Part shown: positions 33,813 through 43,075 of the stretch, one piece after another | How positions within the stretch are numbered: position 1 is the stretch's first letter | How the letters are laid out: each line of letters starts with the position of its first letter | Assembly: GCA_001574975.1 (NCBI GenBank) | Contig: KQ965866.1 | Location: 1-64,000 of the forward strand | Length of the DNA: 64,000 nt | From: Gonapodya prolifera JEL478 | Lineage: Eukaryota; Monoblepharomycota; Monoblepharidomycetes; Monoblepharidales; Gonapodyaceae | Direction of reading: 5' to 3' | The notes under the pieces: model-generated | Databases searched by the model: none | Told to the model about the DNA's origin: nothing | What the model saw: the letters and a program-made list of their open reading frames with translations, nothing else | Program-made: the position numbers and the translations under genes

Positions 33813-34938
33813 AGTCGCACCAGACCGAATCGGTATCGCGGACCCGGATGCACTTCACTACTTTGTCAAAAGGAACGTCCTTCCAAAGCACAAACAAACT
33901 TATGGGGCTATCCGTGTCACTGGGGTGAGGTACATATAAAAAAATTCCACATCTTTTCATCTTATGCACGTTCAGTGTGTGCATCACCGTGAATAGGAAG
34001 CAGACGACATTGTTTCAACAATGGATCTCGCCTTTCACAAGCGTGTTCGCCGCTTGCTCTCCCCCGCATTTTCTATCAAGTACCTCGCCAGCCTTGAGCC
34101 CCAGATACTTCAGAATTACAACACCTTTGAGAAGAAAGTGTTCTCTGCGCCCAAGGATAAAAATGGTTTCACTACTGTCGACCATCTCCAGGAGTTTCAT
34201 GTGAGTAAAGCTCTAACCGGATGGCAGCGCGCTATCATGGAGTAACGTGCCCGCATATTAATTCAGTACTTTGCGGCTGACGTGATCGGAAGCACAGTGA
34301 GTTGGGAGTTATTTTCACGTTCGCCCTGTTGGCTTCTTTTTTCTCCATGGCGAAAGCTTCAACCTGATCGAGAACGAATTGATTAAATTGATTGCGATCA
34401 AGGCTATGCTATCCATTGGTAAAGCCTTGTTTGACAAGCTTTTCAACGCGCTCAATCACGAGATCCAGATGGACCACGTCGAACACAGCATTTCCACGCG
34501 GCGGAGATCAACGACCATAACGAAACCCGCGCGGATATTCTGCAGTGGACTTTGGATCAGGGCAAGACCGGGCACTTGGATGACGCCGAGGTCAAAATTA
34601 CGGCGACGATCATGCTCGGTGCCGGATCGGAGGCGACTGCGAATAAAATGGCGTGGTGCGTTGCGATGATGCTTCAGCACCCTGAGGTCCTGGCAAAGCT
34701 CAGAAAGGAGCTCAATGAGGCCTTCCCGGATCCATGTGAACTTTTGCGCATGCAATTTCCTCAACGCGAACCATGTTACACAACAGAGCTTCGTGTAGTT
34801 TTTGGCAACGACGTTTGTCGCTTTGACCTTGAGGCAGCCTTCGATGTGTCCCAGGAAATCCCCGGAGTGGACTACATGATGTGGCAGATAAATCGACCCG
34901 ATGGGCTCCCCGTGAAGATGCGACCCAGGGGGAAGTGA
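33813..34938 (+). pseudogene. Cytochrome P450 remnant
   Basis: Recognisable pieces in order: RVAPDRIGIADPDALHYF; HKRVRRLLSPAFSIKYLASL (C-helix region, 34036-34095); an I-helix IMLGAGSEATANKMAW followed by LQHPEVLAKLRKELNEAFPDP (34610-34730); then a jump straight to RFDLEAAFD, VDYMMWQ and RPDGLPVKMRPRG (end of a P450). The K-helix ExxR, the PERF region and the heme-binding FxxGxRxC segment (about 150 residues) are deleted, the N-terminal membrane anchor is absent, and a frame change lies near 34500. It cannot bind heme. It sits between the two convergent deacetylase copies. Confidence 0.85.
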
Positions 34939-35299
34939 AGTGGCCAGCTAGGGTAAATAAAAAGTGCCTAGGTTTGACATTGCACTGAATTGTATGTAGA
35001 CGATATACCAACCATGCAAATAGTTAGGTGGGCCCGAGGTTGACTTGTTTGGAGTGCAATTGTAGTGTTTCTACAACATCTTCCTGTAAAGGACCGCTCC
35101 TGCTCCCGCCGATCCGACCAACATGAACGAAGGAAAAGTGACCCGCAACGAGCCGATTGGAGCCGTAATGAACACCCTCCACCGATAAACGTAAATGTTT
35201 TCCCCCCGCAACTTGAATTCTGATTGTAAATTTTTCACTCCTTTTAAATAAAGTAGGCAACAGCTGTGTCCCGCACGCCACTACAACCCCCCGTTCACT
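34939..35299. other. Short convergent intergenic region
   Basis: 361 bases between the P450 remnant and the intact deacetylase stop. An AAATAAAGT word near 35247 is a possible 3'-end signal. No gene was recognised. Confidence 0.5.
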
Positions 35300-36356
35300 T
35301 CAACCCGAGCTTGTGATGTACTTCCTCGAAAGCCACTTCTCGTAGTTTGTATTGGTGCAGTCTGGTGGACTTCCGCAGGCTTCCGCGTCCGAGGATGCAT
35401 ACATACGGAATGCGGACGATTTGATGTCGAAGTCCTCGCCCTCAACATTCGAAGCGAGTTCCTTGGTCCTATAGTCCAAATAGCTCGTCAACGTGAACGT
35501 TCCCGTATAGGCTTTTGCGGCTTCCTGGGCGAAGAGTGCCGTGGAAACGTGATCACTGTGGTAATATTGGTCGTCTTGGCCGATAACCTTCAAGGGCTGG
35601 GTGAAGTCCAGCGTCCGAATGTCACTCGGGCGCACGTCTTGCATGATTGCCAGCAGGACAGACGCAATGTCGTCCTTCGTGAACGAGTTGGCACCATCAA
35701 GCGATGAGATCTGGGAGATTTCACCCTCACGAACTTTTTGGAGTGACTGGTACTGGGTCTCAGCGGCGCCGGCGCCATTCTGCTGTCCGTCTGGGAGGCG
35801 CATGAAAATGACACTGAAGGGTCCCGCCTTCAGGGTTTGAAGGACGAGTTGTTTCCCGGCAGCGTCGAAGGTGCTCGTTTCCCAGGAGTCCGGCACATAT
35901 GGGACACGTGTGATCAATGCATAAGCCTTGCAGGAAAATTGATGTTCACCACTCGGGCGTCTAAAATGGCAGGAATTGCAGCAGGCTTCTCACATTACGA
36001 ATTCCTTCTTCGCGGCCCTTCCAGTACCACTCAGGCTTCTTGTTGTCACCAGCTGTGAGATACACCGTCCTCGTACACCGGTTGGATCGTATATCATTCA
36101 AGATATCGGGACTAGATTAAAGAGTGTCATGATAACCGAGGTCAAAAGGTGCACTTCTCGTGATTAAACGATCGGAATAAAGCGTTACTACGTTTGCTCA
36201 CTTGATAAACAGGAGGTCATCGTCTTCATGTGCCACTATGTTGAGGGAGCATCCCGATGTATCCTGACGTTTTTCAACGGGTCGTGCAACGACCGATGTG
36301 ATGGTGACGGCGGCGGTGGCGGCCAGAACCGCAGTGAGTTTGCACCAGAATCTCAT
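35300..36356 (-). CDS. Secreted PIG-L/LmbE-type (GlcNAc) deacetylase
   Basis: Three minus-strand exons (36356-36202, 36111-35994, 35926-35300) give 299 residues. The N-terminus has a signal peptide (FWCKLTAVLAATAAVTITSV) and a likely Kex2 site (VEKRQ). The catalytic loop is IVAHEDDDLLFIN, the fungal variant of the AHPDD(E) zinc motif. TVYLTAGDNKKPEWYW follows, and the second metal/catalytic motif is HSDHVSTALF. The family removes acetyl groups from GlcNAc-containing molecules. With a signal peptide and no membrane anchor, this member is probably secreted and may act on extracellular glycans; that is inference. The second copy at 32540-33511 shares exon lengths. Confidence 0.85.
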
Positions 36357-38637
36357 GATGGTTCGAGGTCTGTCAGTCGGTTGTCTCAAGCCGCATTCGG
36401 CTCCCAATTTTAAGTCGCTGTAAAGTATACACGAACCGTTCCATACTGGTGATGAGGGACACAAAAAGGGCTTTTTGGGGTCCCATCTGGTCCCTTAGCG
36501 ACCCGAAAGCCCGAATCGCACTGCCACATCATGAGCAAGCCCACGAGTAAGCTTTCGTCCGTACGGTTATTCTGCCTCTTACTTACACGACCCGATGAAG
36601 AAGATGACTTGGAGGATGAGAGCATCATCTCAGTTGTACTTGCGCTGGTCATTTGATAAATGGAATTGTTTGACGGCCATATTCCGGTCATGCGAACTAG
36701 TACAGTCGACAAAGCCACGTTGCATTCAAGAAGAGTGTTTCGTTGACCCTTGGCACGACTCCTGTTTCCATTACAACATGGGAAAAACATTGCCGGTGGA
36801 AGGATTTGTTGACATGCACTCTTGATAGTCGGTTGCAGCAGTTGGTGATTTCATTGATTTGTTAGTTTGAATTCCCCCATCCATCCATCAATATCATGGG
36901 GGTTCTCTCAATAGGCGTAAGTCTCACACGCCCAGAGCGAATCGAGGCTGCGACCAAATGTCCGCCGCAAGCTTTGGTGTTCTATCGCTCCCTGGTAAAA
37001 GTTGGCCAATTCAAAACCTCTGTACCTTTTCGGTTTATTCACTTGTGGTACGTATATGCACGCTGGTGCCGTTAGGTAGTAAGTCACCAACTGGCGACGA
37101 AGAAGGTGCGGTACCACGCGGTTGTGGACGGACTGACCGGAAGGTTGAGGTGTGCTTTGTGACGGCGACGGCAGAGCGATTGAGCGAGCCGCATGCGCTT
37201 CCGGGTGTGCGTGGCGGGCAGATTGCAGTGCAGGCAAATGTGAGCCAGCGGGTCGCGTACGAGAGGTCACTTGAAATCTCTATCTGGAGGAGGAAGTTGT
37301 GATGAGTATGGAGTCAGCTACACATGAAGCAACATACAGTCATGCGTTCTGCTGACAACGCACCGTTCCCCAGTAAGATGAGCACGACATTCACTCGATC
37401 CTGGCTATGCAGAGCTCGTCCGGGTCATTGGCCATTTCATAACACCGAATACAACAAGAGGGAGCTCATTATTCGCTCTTGGATTTGAACCCAATGCTTC
37501 TCCTCGAGCAACGCGGTCCACAGTGGGAAACATAGGCGTGTTTGCTCCAGCGTAACTGCTTGACCCTTTCGGCACGCCACGTTCGTTCCATCCTCAAAGC
37601 TCTCCCCGCCCATGAAAGGCCACGCACGGTTTCCAGAGCCATCATTTCCCATTATTGGACCGACGCTTCACACTCAGCATACGCTAGTATTGCCGGTACC
37701 CTTCCATCGTGGAAGGATTGGCGAATTTGGTGAGGGAGCGACGTTGAGCAATTCAGTGATGCTGACCTCCCCGAATTGGAGAAGCTCTATTGAGGCGTGC
37801 AAAGAGCGTGGGGCAAGTTTGATGATGGCTTCGTGGAGTGGTCGTAAACATCTCCAGCAGTGTGTGGGTTGAGGTCGAAAATGAAAGGGAACAGAACGTT
37901 CTTCTGTGGCAGCGGTCACGCCCTCATCGCCTCAGGCAAACGCACGAAGATGAGTGGTCTTATTGACCGCTTGCGGTGGTCTCGGTCAGCGATGAGAGCA
38001 ACGTTCTGTACACCGTTCGGAGTTGAACAGGCGATAAACGTCTGAAAGATATTAAAATTGCATGAACATGAATTTAATGCTGAATTCCCATTGCAAATTC
38101 GCTTCGATGATGATGGTGGGATGCGGTGCACGGTCCCCGAGGCTCGCTCTAACCTTGTCGAGATTGTTCAACCGCGTCCATGTCCGACTCGTCCTCGAAG
38201 TGCTATTCACGAAACCATCTGTTCCCCTTCATTTTCGAACTCAACCCACAACCAAGGACGAGCGAACGTCATGCTCATCTTACTGCGGAATGGTGCGTTG
38301 TCAGCGGAAGACTGCAGAACATACGGCGCTCTTCCGACGGGGTCGAGGTTCAAGAAGTTGCATGGTGTGCTACGAAGCTTACTGCAAGTGATACGAGTGA
38401 GCTCCAACCTACGAAACGCTACGAATCCGCTCGACAAAGCATACATTCTATTACATCCCAGCTCAAGTACATAATTAAATACACGTTCAACCTCCAAGTC
38501 CAAATTCCAATGCACTGTGCAAATGATCACCGCTGCTCCTGCTCCTGCTCCTGCTCAAAAAAATATGACGAGACACCCAACGCGTGCCCCAAGTCCCACG
38601 TCCCACATCCCAAATCCCAACCCCCCACGGACGCCAT
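36357..38637. other. 2.3-kb interval of gene scraps
   Basis: No intact gene. Minus-strand frames at 38530-38207, 38131-37916, 37919-37674 and 37652-37437 are open and look protein-like, but each ends in stops and I recognise no domain. Parts are repeated in inverted order (see 37353-38310). The region looks like a duplicated and broken gene of unknown family. Confidence 0.45.
37353..38310. repeat. Inverted duplicate of a gene fragment, one copy split
   Basis: The minus strand at about 38310-38200 encodes SADNAPFRSKMSMTFARPW followed directly by LWVEFENEGEQ. On the plus strand the first half recurs at 37350-37415 (SADNAPFPSKMSTTFTRSW) and the second half at 37858-37900 (VWVEVENEREQ). About 440 bases therefore separate the two halves of the plus-strand copy. 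DNA similarity is clear (CTGACAACGCACC(A/G)TTCC, CAGTAAGATGAGCA). Confidence 0.65.
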
Positions 38638-40556
38638 TCACGCAGCGGCGGCCCACACCACGGCGCTCACGACCGCGCCAACGACCTCCCACGACAGGCG
38701 GTTCTGTCGAACCGATGCGCCCTGTTTCGATCCGGCACCTGACGAAGACGGTGACGCTGTGCTTGTGCTTGTGCCTGTGGGTGTGGACCCCGCCGCACCC
38801 GCACCTCGCGAGGTGGACGACGGCGACGGGTTTGTCCCGCCTGTGGAGTTTGCGGGCGTTGTTGTGGTGTCGATGAGGGGTGTGGCGCCTGGAGATTGTG
38901 GGGGTGGACGTTTATCCTCGGCCAACCGACGAGAGGCGGGAACGAGACGGGAAAGGGGGGGAAACTCACCGGCGACGAGCGTCCCGCATCCGACGAGCGT
39001 GGTGTTGTCGAGGATGGCGAGGGTTTTGCCGATGATGTCGTCGACGCCCAGGGCGATGTCTGTTTGTTTTGCGAGGGGTTGCAGTTGGTCGGAGTGGACG
39101 TGGTGGGAACGGATCGGTCAAGCGAGGCAAAGAAAAGTAGCCACGTCAGGGGGCGTCAACGCAAAGACCGACGTGAGGTTGAGGTTGCTCACCTTGCACG
39201 TTCACTTTGAAGGACCCTGCCACCGCGCCGTCCTTCCCTGTGGAGCCCGTCAGGGTCCCGAAGCGCGAGGTGAGATCGCCATTGGCTGTGAAGTTTGTCA
39301 CGGCTGAGCATTGCTGCATACGGAGGTGGAGGTGGTGCGTGTGAGAGTGGGATGGACATTATCGGGAGGGAGGACAAGAGACTCACCGCGCCAGCATATC
39401 CACCACCAACACTCCCCTCATAAATCCCCCACGTGAGCTTGGCCGTCTGCGAAATGCCCATAAACTGGCCGTATATCCACGTGGGCGCCTTCCCATTAAT
39501 GGACACAAAGTTGACCACGGCGCCTCCAATAGCCTTTGAGTAGATCGTCGTCGTGGCGAGGACGGGGTTCCGCAGCAGGGCGCATCCGAGCACGTCCATC
39601 GTGGCGGAGTTGTAGATGACAAAGGGCAGACCGAGGATTTGGCGCGGGAACAAAGTGGGGTCTTGCTTGCTGGAGATGGATGGTGTGGCGGCGGACATGA
39701 CACCGTATTTTGTCGAGAGGTCGCCGGGGGATATGGTGCCGTTTATGGGGACGGGGGTGGCGGTCTGTGGGAATGGGAGAGGATACAGGTTGATGAGAGC
39801 CGTCCTTTCTTGAAATCCATAAGTCAGACACAACTCTTCCTGACTACCATCGGTAAGAGGTTGACGCTTCGTACTGATCAAGTGTCCTCTGCGACTTGCA
39901 GCCCTTTTATAAATCATCCTTCAAATCCACAACAAACTCCTTAGTCAACTGTTACAAGGGCCTCGATGAATGCTTCGCGAGATTATATTCTCCGGCGGAC
40001 TCCTCGGTCAGCACTGGTGCTCAGACCTCGAATTCGCATCGCGAGACTATATTCCGCTTCTGCGGGTCACTCGCCTCCGGCGAACAGCCTCGGTCAGCGC
40101 TATCGCACCTAGGCCTCGGAGTCCTGGCTGCGCTCGGACAGCTCTGTCTTCCGTGCTTCGCACTCCAGACCTCGCCTCACCCCCCCAACCATGACTCACA
40201 AAAAAGCCACCGGGCGCATCACACGACGCCCCAGCATATATTCCATACCCAACCGACACGCCATCGTCCATCCCACCCACGACGCCCCAAATCGTGACCG
40301 GGCTGTCGACCGAATAGGCCCCAAAGACAAACTCTGCTTGCAGCGTGCCCGCGGTGACGGAGACGCCTATGGCGGCCTTGCCGACGTACCTGCGTGATTT
40401 CAGGTTTCGGGTGGCGGTGGTTAGAAAAACAGGGGAGGGTGAGTGCAGGCGGCAGTGGACGCACCAGGCGTAGGGAGCTTCTGGGAGGAGCAGCTGTGCG
40501 AGCGAGAGGGGGAGAAGCGCGAGAGAGGCGAACGAGAGGAGCGAGAGCGCGCGCAT
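38638..40556 (-). CDS. GPI-anchored tandem SOD-like protein without metal ligands
   Basis: Five minus-strand exons (40556-40465, 40389-40200, 39764-39387, 39313-39193, 39059-38638) give 400 residues. It has a signal peptide (MRALSLLSFASLALLPLSLA), two consecutive Cu/Zn-superoxide-dismutase-like folds, a Ser/Thr/Pro-rich spacer (TTTTPANSTGGTNPSPSST) and a hydrophobic GPI tail (WEVVGAVVSAVVWAAAA). Fold 1 has GTISPGDLSTKYG and PRQILGLPFVIYNSATMDVL before its GCALL; fold 2 has ANGDLTSRFGTLTGS and DDIIGKTLAILDNTTLVGCG. Both folds contain no histidine at all, so neither copper nor zinc can be bound in the usual way. A cell-wall structural or binding role is likelier than catalysis. Intron 2 (435 nt) carries the dispersed repeat. 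Confidence 0.78.
39978..40177 (-). repeat. Dispersed intron repeat, copy 1
   Basis: Lies inside intron 2 of the SOD-like gene. In gene sense it starts about 20 nt after the donor with GTCTGGAGTGCGAAGCACG and runs through GAGGCCTAGGTGCGATAG, CTGACCGAGGCTGT, CGCCGGAGGCGAGTGACCC and GAATATAGTCTCGCG. A second, partial internal copy follows (39978-40040). Related copies are at 41332-41510 and 59006-59120. Confidence 0.8.
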
Positions 40557-41053
40557 CGTGTGGATGTTGGTGGATGCTGGAGAGTTGCGAGAGTGTGCGA
40601 TTGAGGGGAGGATTCCAAATGTGGGTGGTATGAGGTCGAACCGCAGCAACGCCTCACGTTGACTCATGCTGCGTGGCGGTGAAGAACCGTCATCATTCCT
40701 TGAATTTTGCGATATTTAAGTGGTAAATGGAAGTCATCGATATTCTTCGTACTTCTCTTTGCAATCCGAATATACAGCTGAATTTGGTTCATCTTTCCTC
40801 GTGGTGCGGGCATGAGTCACGCCTGCGGCCAGGGAGGTCTCTTGGCTCCCCTTTCAGAACCGTTTTTTGCAGTTGATTCCTGCGCAAGTTTGCACAGTAC
40901 TAGAATTATCTAAATGCCGAGCAATGTTGTCTTGAAACCACATGAACTGCAATGACATTCTTCTTCAATATTCTATTCGACCTCTCCAACCACGAAACAG
41001 CCACCACACCTCCCTCCTCTTCCACCTCTCTTCACCTCATCACCTCACCACCT
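40557..41053. other. Intergenic region
   Basis: 497 bases upstream of the SOD-like gene and downstream of the NmrA remnant. It should contain the SOD-like promoter next to 40557. 41000-41090 is a CT-rich tract. No gene was recognised. Confidence 0.5.
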
Positions 41054-42200
41054 TCACCGCGCGCCCTCCACCTTCCCCTTCCCGACCACCTCCCTGATCC
41101 ACTCCCTGTACTTGACACACCTATACTCCGGGTACAATTCCCAGCTCTTGAGCGCACTCTCCGGTGGCATATTATCCCCCCTGATCCACCGCGACACGGC
41201 GTAGTCGCCCTGCGTGAGCTCGATGCTCATTTCGGGGTCGGTCTCGAGGGGGCGGAGTTCGGCGTGCAGCTGCTTGTTGCGTTGCAGAATGGCCTCAGAG
41301 TCGCTCTGTGGTGTGGGTGTTCGAGCGGAAGTGAGCGAGGATTCCGAGGCCTAAGCGCGATAGTGCTGACCGAGGACACGAGCGTGGCGAGTGTGTCCGC
41401 CGGAGGCGAATGACCCTGCGCGGAGCGCGAACGACCCTGCGTGGAGCGCGAATGATACAGCGCGGAGCCCATATTCCCAAGGCGAGTGACCCGCGAAGCC
41501 CATATTCCCGCCATCCTCCCCGTTTTCGCACCACCACCACCCCCCCAAACACCATCCAACGCACCTTCACCCACACAAGCTTCTTGCCCGTCTTCTCCTC
41601 ATAAATTCTTCCCATCTCATTCATCGTCACCGCCTCCGCCATACAAACACTCTCCTATTCATCGTCCTTTCGTCTATGACGATCCGCGCAATCAGCGCAC
41701 CGATGTCGGGAAGGTGCCGTCGGTTTCCATGAGGATGATTTGGAACCTGGTTCGGGGCGGGGATGGGTCGATGACGTAGATGGGCCGTTGCGGAGGACAG
41801 CACTGGTGAGAGGGCGGTGTGGTGCGGGGACAAGGGGTAGAAGACGTACCATGATCCCGTGTCGATAACGGTGTATCCGATCCCAGACTCGAGAATGTAC
41901 TTGTGGATAATATCTTTCTGCAAGCCCAGTCAAAGCATCATTCCCCCACCCAAAGGACTTCACATTCCAACCCCCAATGAACACCCCCCCCGTTGACTCA
42001 CCTTATCCTGCAACGCCATAACCCCCGGCGGACAATACCCCGCGAAATCACTCGGGACGAACCTCTTGACCCCGACCTCCTTGGCCACTTTGACCACGTC
42101 ACGCTGCGAAAACAGGTCCGTGTACACCACCGACGACACCACGACGTCCACACCGGCAAGCCATGCCCCCGTGCTGGTCCCGAGACACCGCTTCGAGCGC
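41054..42200 (-). pseudogene. Broken NmrA-like NAD(P)-binding oxidoreductase
   Basis: Minus-strand exons 42200-42002, 41917-41850, 41746-41565 and 41305-41054 encode GVDVVVSSVVYTD, AKEVGVKRFVPSDFAG, KDIIHKYILESGIGYTVIDT, DIGALIARIVIDERTMNRRV and a C-terminus ending KYREWIREVVGKGKVEGAR. These are NmrA / isoflavone-reductase family motifs. The exon at 41565-41746 is two bases short: one base is missing at the CCC before DIGAL (about 41705) and one at the GG after VFVW (about 41640). Adding both back in principle restores its exon phases. The N-terminal Rossmann GxxGxxG exon was not found upstream. A pseudogene is most likely; two homopolymer assembly errors are the alternative. Confidence 0.72.
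41332..41510 (+). repeat. Dispersed intron repeat, copy 2 (antisense to its host gene)
   Basis: Lies inside the last intron (41306-41564) of the NmrA remnant, opposite to the gene direction. It shares CCGAGGCCTAAGCGCGATAG, GCTGACCGAGG, GTCCGCCGGAGGCGAATGACC and the GAAT / GCGGAGC tail with copy 1. It contains three ~21-bp subrepeats of the form GACCCTGCGCGGAGCGCGAA (41410-41480). Confidence 0.78.
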
Positions 42201-43075
42201 ACTGTGACAATTGAGACACGTCACGCCGTGATAGGAAGCAGAGTGTGCTACATACGATGTGATAAGGCAACAGCGGCTCACAATTTCAGTACTTTGATGT
42301 GGATCTTCTTCCTGCCGTTGACGTGCTTTCATTTCGAAAACAGTTTCTAAAAACTACGTTCCATTTCCTTAATTCTCAACCAATGGACATGATACGGAAT
42401 CCACGTTGATAGAGTCCGAGACAGTTGAATATCTTTAAATATTAAAGTTTAGTTGGTGTCGGTGGTGACTGAAACTCCATTGCAGCGTGCTTGCAAATTT
42501 CCTGCCTGCAAGAACGTTAAGATCCCGTGGACTGGTACAACTACGATATCTACGACGTCGCTCGACCGCTTTTTTATGTCCGATCGGGCGGAAGGTGCGG
42601 TGGCCTGCCTGTCAGCGAAGATCTCTCGAAGCGAATCCCCGGGACACTCCATCCAGTAAGCGAGAGACAGCGACAGCGACAGGCATTCACTAGCTGCGGA
42701 GGGAAGCAATCGAGTGAGTTCGGATTGATTAGCTCCTGGAGCTACCGGATCTTGCCGAGGGGTAAGACGGAAGGACGATTGAATACCACTGAAAGCAGTA
42801 TGCCCAAAGACGCGAGAAGGCCAAGACTCGAGAAGGATCAAAAGGAAGAAGTGGCGAGAAATTCATTCGATCAGTGGCGAGCAAGCCCTTCCGTCCTTGA
42901 ATGGAAGACACGTTCCATTGATTGGATCACATGGCGGCTGTTCACATTCCTCCCCGTCGCTATCCTGACACTCTCTAACTTATATCTTTCTGTATTCATG
43001 CGGTTCCATTCGCTCTCTGTACCGATACTAGTTGCCTCCTCTTGAATCGCCAACGCTTTCTCATTCCCAACTTCC
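42201..43075. other. Intergenic region upstream of the giant repeat gene
   Basis: 875 bases. Two overlapping open frames on opposite strands (plus 42527-43045, minus 42841-42449) have no recognisable domain or splice structure and are not called. The end near 43075 should hold the promoter of the 8.8-kb repeat gene. Confidence 0.45.

Noticed and set aside
37470-37510. GGTTCAAATCC word resembling a tRNA B box (minus strand)
   Set aside because: The T-stem does not pair properly and no acceptor or D-arm could be built around it.
42449-43045. Overlapping frames of 130 and 172 codons on opposite strands
   Set aside because: Neither shows a recognisable motif or splice site, and they lie where a promoter is expected.
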